Shown here piece by piece: positions 34,262 through 45,807 of a DNA stretch of 64,000 bases. Within the stretch, counting starts at the first letter, position 1. Each line of letters begins with the position of its first letter. The notes under the pieces are model-generated. The model was not told where the DNA came from. It ran no database searches and worked only from the letters and a program-made list of their open reading frames with translations. The position numbers were made by a program, and so were the translations under genes. The stretch spans positions 3,140,160 to 3,204,159 of the forward strand of contig FJOG01000002.1 of assembly GCA_900073065.1 (NCBI GenBank), written 5' to 3'. This DNA comes from Phialocephala subalpina. Its lineage: Eukaryota; Ascomycota; Leotiomycetes; Helotiales; Mollisiaceae.

Positions 34262-36875
34262 ATGGACTTACCTTCACAAGATACGTCGAATGCGGGGAGC
34301 TCAGAAGATGTGGAGCAAATACCTCTCATCGACTCGAGTCGACCAATGTCTGAGCAAATCGCCGTGAAGAGGAAACGTCAATCAGCAGGCAGGGTTGTCA
34401 AACAGCACGAGCGAAAGAAGGTCTCTCGTGCCTGCGATGTTTGCAAATTGTACGTTCCTGTGCTAAGCTCCATCCTTCTCGGAGCAGGCTAGTATCGATA
34501 CAGACATTGGCTGACAAATCTAAAGAAGGAAGTTGCGTTGCACAGGAACTCAGCCTTGTAGCCGTTGTCTCTCACACGGGCTACCATGCGAATACAATTC
34601 GGAGCACAGACGTGGGGTTCCAGCGTCTCCTGAGCCGATCACCACCACCCCGGTAAGAGATAACCGACCTCAATCGTCTCTATTAAGGGAAAGCCAACGT
34701 CTATCACCTAGCAGGCCATCGGAACCACCAGTGGCCCTAGAGCTACCCTCAAATCCCAATCGCCTGCAAGACTCATCACGAAGTTCACAAGAACCCGAAG
34801 AGACTCGGCTTGATGGTCACTACATTGGTCCGACATCTGGTATTGCATTCTTGGATCGCGCGCAGCGTAGATTTAAGCAGGACTTTGTTGCGACCAATTC
34901 AAGTGCCCATGATGGCACGACCTCTTCACATTCGTCTATATTTTCCTTCGGAGATGGGCAGTATCCTAAGGCATCGCCATCTGACCTAGTTTTGCCAAGC
35001 CGGCAACACCTGAAGTACTTATTTGACAAGTACTTTGACTTTGCTATGCCAACGTACCGATTTCTTCATCGGCAGACTACCGAAACTTGGCTCAATCTGT
35101 TCTGTAATGAGTATGATGGTGTAGCACACCCGTCAGCACAACTCTCGCATGCAAAAGCGGCTGTGGTATTGCTGATTCTAGCAACGTCCACCTTATACGG
35201 TGGCGGAGGGGGAGGATCCGAAGATGGCGTTGATGGCGATGAGTATGAGAGAAGGTGCGCAAAGGAAACGCAAACAATTGGTGTCTTGTATCGCTAATAT
35301 CGGATGTGAAGTTGGACGTTTTATTCAGCCGCGGAAGCACGGATGATGAACGAGACTGGGCCTGTCCGAATGGAATCTGTTCAAGCCAGACTTGCATCTT
35401 CTCTTTACCTTTTGGGGTCCTCTCGCATCAACCAGGCCTGGTACACTTTCGGCACAACCAGTCAGATGATTCTGGCTCTTGGATTGCATCGGAAAAAATT
35501 CTCACAATCGCCACGGACATCTAATGCATCGATTGAAGCAGAGACTCGGAGACAAGTCTTTTGGGGCGCGTATACTCTGGACAAGTATTTAAGTGTCATA
35601 TTGGGCCGACCTCGAGTCTTCCGAGACGAAGACACCGACCAACCGCTCCCCGAAAGAACGGCTGAAGATACGGTTGTCTCAGGGCGTGGGAAGTCGAAAC
35701 CTTCTGAATGTCTCTGCGTATCGGATGGCCCAATGTACCATGCAAAGTAAGTCTTTTCTCCACTTCGATAATGAAGGCGATTTGACTTGCATGCTGATAA
35801 CCGTCTAGACTGGCTATCATAGTCGCCAAAATCACCAGTGAATTGTATCCGGCACATCGAAACGAGGAGATCAACTGGATCGAGATTGCACAGCAGAGAA
35901 CCGCAGAACTGAAGGCCTGGAAGCAATCACTACCGGCGTTCCTTGAACCAGAGAAGGTAGATCCTTCGATGTTGATACAAATATACCAGCGTCAAAGCAC
36001 AGTCCTCAGGCTCGCATACTTGCACGCTCTTATTCTTGCGAACCGACCATCACTTCTGAACAACTTTGCCGACCTCAGCAGACCGCAAAACTTAGCCACT
36101 GGAGAAAGCGAATCGTGTCTCAAGGAATGCATCGATGCTGCAACGCAGGTGGTTGACATCGTAAACGATTTTGTGGACGAAAGTCGAATGCGAAAGCCAT
36201 TTTGGTTTACACATTACATCTCATTCTGTGCTATCTCGGCACTGTATGTATACACCATACAAAAGAACTCCTCTTTCGCATCGAACGCGTCGCAAGTGGT
36301 GCCAGACGGGAAGACCTTCACAAAACATTTCGAGGCTGCCGAGAGGTGTCAACGAAAGATCTACGAAACTACCGCTACAAGGTCGCCATTCAGACGATAC
36401 AACATCATTTTAGATGAACTCAAACGCGAGGTGTTAATACAGTTGAACAGAATACCTAGCCTTCGAAATGATTTTAGAACTACAGAAGCTGCAGATGTGA
36501 ACGAGGCGCAAAGGAATCTACTCCGAGCAGCCGAAACCACCGGATCCTCTAGCGACACACCACTTCTGATACCAAGCACTGTTGCAGGCGCGTACACCAC
36601 TTACGATCCCCCCCAAATTCCGAACGTTGAAAGCAACAATACTGCACCTCTCCAGACGTATGCCCAAGAGATGACATTCGCGAATGATACCACACCCCAA
36701 TTCTTTTCAAATACAATCATGGACTATGGCATATTTGGCCAGCAAGAACTCGGGTGGGCTGAGTTCGATTCCTGTGTAGGTAGTCTGACAGCGATACTTC
36801 CATACGCACAACTAATGATGCAACCTCTAGGCGCTCGCCTGGCCAGACCTGGACGCAATGGATTGGAATATGTAA
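34262..36875 (+). CDS. Zn2Cys6 transcription factor with fungal_trans domain
   Basis: Five exons (34262-34449, 34526-35280, 35329-35746, 35809-36775, 36831-36875) give 790 residues. The binuclear zinc cluster at about 57-85 reads CDVCKLRKLRC then CSRCLSHGLPC, all six cysteines present, preceded by a basic stretch (HERKKVSRA). The fungal-specific transcription factor domain spans about 200-560: YLFDKYFDFAMPTYRFLHR, ARLASSLYLLGSSRINQAWY, GLHRKKF, RRQVFWGAYTLDKYLSVILG, RPRVFRDEDTDQPLP. The last exon gives the acidic-aromatic end AWPDLDAMDWNM typical of this group. Reading through the final intron would give a different, less typical end. Its position between the reductases and the nearby CGG motifs make it the likely pathway regulator. 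Confidence 0.92.
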
Positions 36876-37987
36876 TCCCAAACGCCTGAAGTGTATCATC
36901 TTCTTTTATCTTCGACTTGGCGACTGGATGGAACCATGCCCAGCAAGCGGTGGCACTGATGGATGTCAATGCTGGCTGCTGATCACCTTGCCGACTGTCT
37001 TGTCAACCAGTCTACGTACAACGGCGCAATTGTCGGACTGCCGGCGAAGTTCCGCTTGGCTGATGAAAACGTCTGTCCCGGTGTCAGACGTTCTGCCTAG
37101 CAAAGCTCGGCAGGGACGTTCAGACTTCTCGCAGAACGGGAGGGCAACATTCAGCTAAGCAATGGCTTCGAAGTCGGTCGATAATAAGTCCGTATTATAG
37201 AGCTTTCGAAGCGCAACAAAAGGATGATCCGGGATATGGCAGGATTGCGAAATGCAGGAGAAAATGGATTTGACGATTTCCATCCATCGTAGCTGTTGTT
37301 AAAGGTGCCACGCTCGACCCGGAAAGGGTTCGATTCATACCCTCTTCGATGAGGCATGTTTTTCGACCGCAATGGTAGGATGATATCAAGAATGGCATAT
37401 TTGTGTGCTTCGTCCACGATGTCAAAGGAACATATACCATTTGGTGCAAGTTGTCAGATAGCCAGCCAGTGTTGTGGTGTTCAGGGTCAGCGACTTGCCA
37501 ATGAGCCAGAAGACTGAGTAGATCTCCAGACCAAGCTTGTCGAGGTGAAATAAAAGCAAGCCACGATTTCACATGTTGCTCTAAGAGCTTGGAATGTAGG
37601 CCATATTATGTCTAGCTGAAACACATTTGTGCCTGGATCCGGATATTGTGTGTCGCTTGAGCTGGACATCAGAGCTAATCCGCCCTTTTCCGAGCTTCTC
37701 CGCCACACCATTTCCGAGCATATTTCCGCGACGCATCCGGGATACGGGGCTGAAACACATTCCTTTTCCGACTCGCACATGGATCAATCTAGCCTTTAGA
37801 GGGGTAAACCATCGAAGCCGGCTTTCGATAAGTGCAGACACCGACATCGCCATGTTTGATGTTGTGCCGGACTGGAGTCACTATTGAATATATGGGGTAC
37901 ATCTTCACATTTTTTGGTTCTTTGTAAGGTCGATTATCCTTCCTGTTCGAATCCCACAACATATTGTATCAATTCTATTCCGCAATC
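36876..37987. other. Upstream region of the reductase-kinase gene
   Basis: 1.1 kb without a supportable gene; short frames on both strands only. The proximal 300 bp carries a run of TTTCCG motifs. Confidence 0.5.
37686..37772 (+). promoter_or_regulatory. Cluster of TTTCCGAG-type sites
   Basis: TTTTCCGAGC at 37686, TTTCCGAGC at 37711, TTTCCGCG at 37723 and TTTTCCGAC at 37764 lie 215-300 bp upstream of the reductase-kinase ATG. The first two match the arms of the inverted repeat in the regulator promoter. Confidence 0.5.
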
Positions 37988-40900
37988 ATGCCTCCGTCCG
38001 CCCTTGCCGTCGAGGTTCCTTTCATCACAGAGACTTCCTCGTGGAAGCACGACCTGAAGAGTGCCCAGTCTACAACCATACCTCAACCCATCGCAAAGCC
38101 GAGACAACCACTTACAATTGATGAGTTGGTTCGTCGACGTGCCCAAGAAATTCCCGACACACCGATCATTTCATATCCTTCGACATCACTTGACTATGTC
38201 GACTACACCTCGAAAGACATTGACATATTTGCTTTCAGAGTCGCTCAAAAGTACAAGTCTATTTTGCCTCAAAGACAATCATCTTTGGAGAAGAATATTG
38301 TTGTAGGACTGCTGGGGCCGTCCAATTTTGAATATTTCATCACTATCCTCGCCCTCTCCAAACTTGGACACTCGGTCTTGTTTCTTTCGACACGACTATC
38401 TGTCGCGGCCTATGTCTCCCTTCTACAAACCACCGATGCTGGATACCTCTTGATTGATTCTTCCTTCCTCGAAACTGCTACAAAAGTCCAGGGGAGCTGT
38501 GGGACATTACTTGTCCACAAGATTGCTAGCTCGGAAAACTACGACTTCCCAATTACAGACATTGATGTAGATACACGGATGTGTCAGCACCTACAACCTG
38601 AGATCGAATCAAAGAGGATCTCATGGATCATCCATTCCAGTGGATCTACCGGTCTTCCCAAACCAATCTACCAGACGCATGCCGCAGCATTGAACAACTA
38701 TGCAACGAACCTCAACCTCCGTGGCTTCATCACTCTGCCTCTATACCACGCTCATGGCATCAGCAGTGTCTTCCGATCGCTTCATTCGAAGAAGCAAATC
38801 TACATGTACGGCGCAAGCTTACCACTAACGCACCACAACCTGCTCACAATCCTGCACCGATTTCATTTCGATATTTTCTATGGTGTTCCATACGCATTGA
38901 AACTGCTAGGGGAGAGCTCGGAAGGAATCTCGGCTCTTGCAAAGTTGAAAGTTGTCATGTTTGGCGGCTCTGCATGTCCGGATGCACTCGGTGATAAGTT
39001 GGTGGCGAATGGCGTCAATTTGATCAGCCATTATGGAACGTAAGTGTCCCAACCTTGATAGGACTTTAAAGATCTCATACTGACTGGGCCTAGAACGGAG
39101 ACTGGACAATTGATGACATCTTTCCGTGAGACTGGTGATAGGGCTTGGGATTATGTCCGTCCAGGCGATGCTGTTAAGCCATACTTGCAATGGGAGATGA
39201 GAAGTGAAGGCATCTACGAGCTTGTTGTCCTCGATGGATGGAGCTCTAAAGTTGCCTCGAATCGGCCTGACGGCTCATATGCCACCAAAGACCTCTTCTC
39301 GAAACATCCAACAGTGCCTGATGCCTGGAAGTACTTTGCTCGCCTGGACGACACCATCGTCCTCATGAACGGAGAGAAGATTGTCCCTAACACATTCGAA
39401 CATCTCATCAGGCACGAGAAGATCGTTGCGGAAGCAGTGCTGTTTGGCAGCGGAAAGGCAAGTCCAGGATTGATGATTGTCCCCTCGGAAGAAGCGCGCG
39501 GTTTGTCAGTGAACGATATTCGGAACTCTCTTGTGCCAGCCTTGACCGCAGCGAACAAGGACATGCCTGGGTATGCTCAGATGAGCCCGGATATGGTCGA
39601 GATCTTGCCCATCGGTACGGAATACCCTCGGACGGATAAAGGCACAGTCATACGAGCAGCATTCTACAAAACCTTCGAGAAGCAGATTGAGAAAATTTAT
39701 GAGATAGCTGATATACCTTCTGGCGAGCTTTCACTTTCAGAGGATGAATTGAGAGAATACATCCGTGCCGAGATGCTTAAGATTATACCTCCATCGGCAT
39801 CAAATCTTTTGACTGACGACATGGATTTCTTTTCAATCGGCGTCGACTCACTTCAAGCAATTCAAATTCGAACAACCCTCAGCAGAAACATCAACACCAA
39901 CAAGACTGCGTTGGGCTCCAACATCGTGTTCGACTTTCCGTCAATCAATGCTTTGGCTCGAAAGCTCTTCCGTATCAGAACTGGAGGACAGGAATCGGCA
40001 GTGGCCGTTGTTGACCAGATGCATGAGCTCATCGAGAAATACTCAGTCTTTCAACCCCATGTCCCGGTTAAGAATTCAAATGAAGGGCAATACCTGGTAA
40101 GACTCGGTTGATATAAACTCTCAATCTCCAACTAATATTGGGACTTCCAGGTTGTGACGGGTGCCACAGGGTCTTTGGGAGCCCATCTCGTATCCCAACT
40201 TATTCTTCGCGAGGAAGTGAAAAAGGTCTATTGTCTAGTTAGAGCAGCCTCTACATCCGCTGCTCGCCTTCGTGTCATGAAGTCTCTTCGTGAAAGAGCT
40301 GTCCATCACAATCTCCCACTCCAAGCTCGGAAGAAAATTGTCGCTCTCCCATCTAAATTTGGCGACTCTCTGCTCGGACTCGGCCCAAATACATATGCCG
40401 AGATTGCTGCAAATATCACTGGATTGATCCATTGTGCATGGTCCGTCAACTTCAATCTTGGTCTCGGTTCGTTCGAAAAGGACTGTATCGCTGGCGCCCA
40501 CAACTTGATCCAACTCTGCTTGAAAGCCGGTCGGCCCGACGCTGCGACATTCAATTTCTGCTCTTCAGTTAGTGCAGTCGCCAACACCAGTGGTGGTTTC
40601 GTCCCCGAATCACTGCCAGAAAGTCTTGAGTATGCTCAAGGAATGGGATATGCCCAGTCAAAACTCGTCACTGAGCACATCTGTATTGCCGCTGCAAAGA
40701 GCTCAGGGATCAAGTCTCGAGTCCTTCGTGTTGGACAAATCATCGCAGACACTGTTCATGGAATATGGAATGCTACGGAAGCTATTCCACTTATGATGCA
40801 GGCTGCACTAACCATTGGTGCGATCCCAAAGCTCGACGAGAGTCCTCTATGGCTGCCAACAAATACCGTTGCCTCGACCATTGCGGACATCTCCCTTGGG

Positions 40901-41779
40901 TCCACGGATTCTGGAGTGATGAACATCGTCAACCATCAAAATTTCCATTGGACAAGAGATTTGATACCAGCACTTCACAATGCTGGCCTCGACTTCAAGG
41001 AACTCAGCCAACGTGAATGGGTCGAAGCACTACGGAAATCGAATCCTGATCCCGTCGCAAATCCACCCATCAAGCTTGTCGAGTTCTTTGCAAACAAGTA
41101 CGACAGCAACCTTCCGCGCAAGAGCTTGACGTACGACACCTCCTTCGCTCGTTTCCTGTCCCCATCACTGGCCGCAGCTCCAGTCCTCGACCAGTGTCTC
41201 GTCGACAAATTTGTATCCCAATTCAAGGCTTCATCCTGGATCACCGACAAGCCAACAACCCAAGAACCAAGACTGATCGTCATCTCTGGTCCCTGCGGTG
41301 CCGGCAAGTCCTCCATCGCTACCCGCGTCTCGAAAGCTCTCGCTGTACCCTGGATCGAAGGCGATCACCTCCACTCCAAGGAATCCATCGCTATGATGGC
41401 AAACGGCACCCCGCTCACAGATAAAGATAGATGGCTTTGGCTGGAAGCTATTCGATCAACAGCTCTGCTCCAAATGCGAGAATTGAAAATCAAAGATGTG
41501 GTTGTCACCTGTTCGGCGCTGAAGAAAAGCTACCGCGAAGAGCTGCGACGGAGCAGAGTTATGAGGTCTCTGTTCGTACTGCTTGAAGGGGAGCCTGAGA
41601 TCCTTCGCGAGAGGATGCAGAAGAGGGAGGGACATTACATGGGTGCGGCGATGGTGGAGAGTCAATTGGAGAGTTTGGAGGGGCCGGGTGTGGAGGAGAC
41701 GGATGTGATTCCTATTGATGCGACGAGGTCGAAAGAGGAGGTGCTGGAGGAGGTTTTGGGTCTTTTGAGTATTGCGTGA
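37988..41779 (+). CDS. Adenylation-thiolation-reductase (NRPS-like) enzyme fused to a gluconokinase-type kinase
   Basis: Three exons (37988-39039, 39094-40096, 40151-41779) give 1227 residues. Adenylation domain about 30-520: HSSGSTGLPKPIYQTH, ISHYGTTETGQL, KYFARLDDTIVLMNGEKI. Thiolation domain with phosphopantetheine Ser603 in FFSIGVDSLQAIQIR. Thioester-reductase domain from about 686: VVTGATGSLGAHL for NADPH, catalytic YAQSK at about 852-856. Then, in the same exon, a complete GntK-type kinase at about 1058-1227: Walker A GPCGAGKS (1065-1072), IEGDHLHSKESIAMMANGTP, LTDKDRWLWLEAI, VVTCSALKKSYREELRR, EILRERMQKREGHYMG. A carboxylic acid would be activated, loaded and reduced. The kinase may phosphorylate a hydroxyl of substrate or product (inference). 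ATG 37988 was chosen over 37964. Substrate unknown. Confidence 0.92.
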
Positions 41780-42186
41780 GCTTCTGATCCATGTGCCTCG
41801 TCATTCAAGCGGATGGTAGAAGACGACGAGGTGGAGTAGGAGATGCGTTGATTAGGGAGCGATTGTACGTGTTCTGTAATTTAGAACTTGAATAGGAGAG
41901 TAGTTCAGTGACCCTCGTACATTCAACACTGAAAGCTTTGGCAAACAAACACCAGATACGTATAGAAGAAATAACGAAGTGAACAGTCTGAATGCAAATA
42001 CCGCCGCGAAGCCAATGGTGGAAAATCTGCGCCTCTGACGGCTATGCAGCCCACCTTTCAATTTCAAATAACGGTCGATCAGCATCAATAATTTCAATCA
42101 ACAGCAATCGATCCTTCCACGTAAGATAATCTTCGCATTTGATAATTCTATCGCAACTTACTGATTATGCCTGTGTCGTAGGTTCA
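41780..42186. other. Intergenic spacer
   Basis: About 400 bp between the reductase-kinase gene and the amidase remnant. No feature recognised. Confidence 0.5.
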
Positions 42187-43599
42187 TTATCGCAGAGCTG
42201 CACCCTTCCGACATTTACCCTTTCCACCCTGACATTTGCACATTACATGCAAATAGCTCCGTGATGGACAATGGCCTTGTTTTGAAAGTCCCAAGGACGA
42301 ATTGACACCAGGCTTCATTTCTTCACCTCCGGCAGAAAGCACGGCCTTCCCTTCCTCGAAGTTTGTTTGAAAGAACAGTTTACGTGTGGCTTCCAACGTC
42401 TCCCAACAATCAATGCTAACAATCAAATGGCAAGGTCACCGGGATTACTAATAACAATGTTAGTCATCTTGTGATCAAACTTGATAAAACCCAAATACCT
42501 TCATGTCCGCTACTGATCAACGTTTGTGCAGCCTCTCTGAGAGCTCGCAATATCAGTGGATGTGGTTTGACCACGCCATCAAATTCCCACGGTCCAAAAC
42601 TGAGCTTTCCCTTTGGAGCCGTCACGTCTCCCCAAGGGACTGGCGCCACATTGGGCTCAAACTGTGCCGAAGGATAAGCATTGATGACCTTAGTGAACAT
42701 CTTCACGTCGGCCACGCTGTGACACTGAGGCCCACAAGAGACTTTGATGGATACATTGCCTGGTGCTGGACTTCTCAAGCCGCTTCTCGGAATACATTCA
42801 GCTTTTGGTTTCAAAGAATACAGTCCATTGTACGCGGCAGGAAATCTGATCGAGCCTCCGATGTCCGAGCTCGGTGCAATTGGACTGCCTCTCATGGCTA
42901 TCAGAACACCGTCTCCACCGGAAGAACCTCCAGGTACTAGCGCTATGTTGAAGGGATTACAAGTTCTGCCCCAAAGGTGACTTGCGGTCTCCAGAATCAT
43001 GCCTGTCTGTGGCATAGTCGTCTTTGCGTGGAATACAGCCTCAGACTCGCGAAGGACTCTCACCAGAGCGGAATTTTTCTCGGCTATAACGTCAAACCCT
43101 GAGATGAAGTCCATAGTAGAACGCTGCCCTTTCAAGTCATACATATCTTTGATACATACTGTAAAGCCATGAAGTGGTCCAATTGGCTTGCCCGTTTTAG
43201 CGAGATGCTCATCCGAGGCAGCAGCTGTACGCAGAGCCTCTTCGGGGAAGAAAGGTGTCAAGCAATTTGTCTGAGGTTTCTCGTTAGCACATGGTAACTA
43301 GTGAGAATGGGACGTTTTGCAAGCTGATGAGCTATTGCAGCTCTTGCACAAAACGCTTCTGTCACTTCGACACCCGACAACTGGCCAGTGGCGAGCTTGG
43401 CTAGAGGTTCTGTGGCTGTTTGCTCGGTGATCTCGACTTAGGCAGGTGTCAGTAAACCACATGTTCGTGGGATCATAGTAACATTTGCATGTTTGGAAAG
43501 ATCAAGCTGAGTTGAAGAGAGCTTCAAAGCTGTAGGTATGGCATTGTGCACTTCAGCCTGGGCTTTGGCTGCCACTTCTTGGTAAGGCTTGGACGACAT
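42187..43599 (-). pseudogene. Amidase-signature family pseudogene
   Basis: From ATG 43599 the frame reads like fungal acetamidase-type amidases (QEVAAKAQAEVHNAIP, ITEQTA, LATGQLSGVEVTEAFCARAA, TGKPIGPLHGFTVCIKDMYD, PGGSSGGDGVLIAMRGSPI, GSSDIGGSIRFPAA-type). The catalytic region is largely present, with Lys in CIKDMYD and the SSGG and S-D-I-G-G-S segments. It is broken by TAA at 43438-43440 inside the N-terminal part and by a frame change near 42410-42435. It ends about 200 residues short: after an EATRKLFFQTNFEEGKAVL stretch the usual C-terminal third is missing. The intron at 43271-43320 has a GC donor. I read it as a decayed gene, not a functional amidase. Confidence 0.7.
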
Positions 43600-44313
43600 C
43601 GCGGTAGAAGACGTGATCGGATCTGTGAATGGGTATCAATGAAGCGCGCTTGCCGTCATGCCTATAGCAAATAAGTAAACCACTAGAAGAACTCGCTGTA
43701 CTAGCTAACCTCATCGGAGTTCTGCTCTTTCATCGCTAACAGAAAGGAATCCGTCTTTTCGGTGCCGAGGTAATGCTGCTCATCAGCAAGCATGGTTGTC
43801 AAGGCTTTGTCGACCATACGGCTCCATGCTTCCTTCCATCGACGGAAGCGGCAGATCACAAGTTTTCTTCGGATTGTTAGCACACGAGGTGCGGCTCTCC
43901 TCTTAGATCGTTCGGTATCGATTCCGAGAACGAACCTTAGAGTTCCACGCCTCAACACCCACTCAGTAAGCTTTCTAATCTCCATGCCTGGCTTGAGGCT
44001 GCTGACAATTTATGATATCGGCTGTACATTCTTCAGAACGGTCCCAAGGGACCCTAGCTTTCCCCACGTGCCCAACTCACCCACCCCACTACAAGCAAGA
44101 GTGGGATCAAATTTCGGTGTCTAAGCCCCGCATTTTGCGATAAGGACATGACGTAGCTAGCCCAGGTCGTGTGATAGCAGATAGTGATCCCATTCTTGCC
44201 GAAACTACGCGAGAAAACATTGAAGTTCGATTGACACTGAGTTCTTCGAATCTACTCTAACCCTGACACCTCCCCTTTTCTGCCTCTACACAACTCGCCA
44301 CCCCGACACCAAG
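43600..44313. other. Intergenic spacer
   Basis: About 700 bp. A 94-codon minus-strand frame at 43701-43985 has no recognisable domain, and its basic composition may be chance. No other feature. Confidence 0.4.
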
Positions 44314-45511
44314 ATGCGTAAAGTTAACTGTTCCGGAATGCCATTTGAAGTTCGTTGTATCCAAGAAGAAAGTGGGCATATAGCTAATCATATCTTCATC
44401 AGATTGGTGTGCAACATGGCAGACAAGCTAGAGAAGAGATCCATAGCAGTCTTGCTTTTTACACGGAATTGTATCAGAGGAAATCGAAAATGGATTGGAA
44501 CACAGCAAGCCACCGCGCCGAAGAGTTCATCCCAGTGTTAGAAAAGGATTGGCCCGATTACGTTGAAGAAATTAAAGGTCAGCCCAAAACAACAGGCCGT
44601 CTTCTTGCCCGATACTTATAGTGCGAAGGTGTTGGGGAGGGCTCAGATCTACCTTTCACAACCATACTGGCAATGAATATTCGGACTGAAATATCGATGG
44701 GCATGTTCTCCGATGGATGTACCTCTTTTGCGTGGAAGACGGACGATGTCTCGCTCCTAGCCCAGAACTGGGATGTACGTTATATACTCTATGATCTCGC
44801 TGATTATCTCTTAACACTTAACAGTGGGAAGAGCCCCAACAAAACAACCTCATCTATCTCAACATTACACAGAACGGTAAACCCTCGATTAGCATGATCA
44901 CAGAAGCTGGACTCATTGGCAAGATTGGAATGAACTCCGCTGGAGTGGGTGTCTGTCTGAATGCTATCCGTGCTCGTGGTGTCGACTATGGACGTTTACC
45001 TGTGCATCTTGCCCTGAGAGCAACTCTAGACTCGAATTCACGATTGGAGGCAATTGCCAAACTCGAGAAAGCAGGCGTAGCCGCAGCTGCACACCTTCTC
45101 ATAGCTGATAGCACGGGCACCACATCCATAGAATTCAGCCACAGAGATTTGGTGAAGATAGGAACAAGTGATGGTAGAATCTGTCATTCGAATCATTTTC
45201 TGGTTGAACACGCAGACGGTGTTTCTGAGACGGTGTTCGGCCAGGATTCACGAGACAGAATGGTAAAAGCGACGAAGCTGTTGCAAGGTGCAGCTGAAAG
45301 AGAGAAGCCTCCTACAGTCCAAACGATTCAGAAAATGTTGGAGGATGAGGAAGGTTATCCTGGGGCAATTAACCGAGCGGCTTTGGGAGCAAGTTCTACT
45401 GCTACTTCGTTCGGAATAGTGATGGAATTGAAATCAAAAACAGCGAAGGTGAGGATTGGAAGACCCACACAGTGCAAGGGGACTATGTTACTGAGACCAC
45501 CGGGAGTCTGA
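44314..45511 (+). CDS. Acyl-CoA:6-aminopenicillanic acid acyltransferase-like (peptidase C45) enzyme
   Basis: Four exons (44314-44349, 44403-44577, 44629-44774, 44825-45511) give 347 residues, close to the 357 of penicillin acyltransferase. It is an Ntn-type autoprocessing hydrolase: the cleavage site FSDGCTSFAWK puts the new N-terminal Cys at about 101 (Cys103 in the Penicillium enzyme). IGVQHGRQAREEI, TTILAMNIRTEI, LLAQNWDW, ITEAGLIGKIGMNSAGVGVCLNA and ICHSNHFL are further C45 family marks. Such enzymes move or cleave acyl groups on amines. Upstream splice borders are short and the acceptor at 44628 (GCGAAG) is weak. No ACV synthetase lies nearby, so penicillin synthesis is not implied. Many fungi carry such homologues of unknown role. 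Confidence 0.88.
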
Positions 45512-45661
45512 GACTTTGCCTTTGTTATCTTACTATGCTTTATTTCATACACGATGTTTTGACATCTAACATTAGGCAAGAGACAACACGACCAAGAGAT
45601 GCCTAGAATTGTGCTTCTCTCTGCTCCATATCCGCATATTAGCTTCGTCAGCGCAACATGA

Positions 45662-45807
45662 TAGTGATCTTAGTCTTCAGGCTCGCTTAGACTTTTCTCG
45701 CCCCCATCGGCAAAGGAGAGGTGTCTATTGGCTTAAATTAGCGCCGGTAACTTAGCACCTTCTCCGATGACCACTTGCTCGGACCAGGCTGGGAGATCAA
45801 ATCACTG
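45662..45807. repeat. TIR (MITE-like) element, degenerate copy D
   Basis: The right end read in reverse, CAGTGATTTGATCTCCCAGC, carries the family core ATCTCCCAGC. The left end TAGTGATCTTAGTCTTCAGG is a diverged partner. The first inner bases (CTTAGACTTTTCTCG) resemble copy A. Weaker than copies A-C. Confidence 0.4.

Noticed and set aside
37320..37345. tRNA B-box-like sequence (GGTTCGATTC)
   Set aside because: No matching acceptor stem, A box or anticodon arm in the preceding 70 bases.
37943..37957. Second tRNA-like TTCGAATCC sequence
   Set aside because: Upstream sequence does not fold as a tRNA; it sits in the proximal promoter of the reductase-kinase gene.
43701..43985. 94-codon minus-strand frame
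   Set aside because: Highly basic, no motif, no link to the amidase remnant beside it; could be chance.
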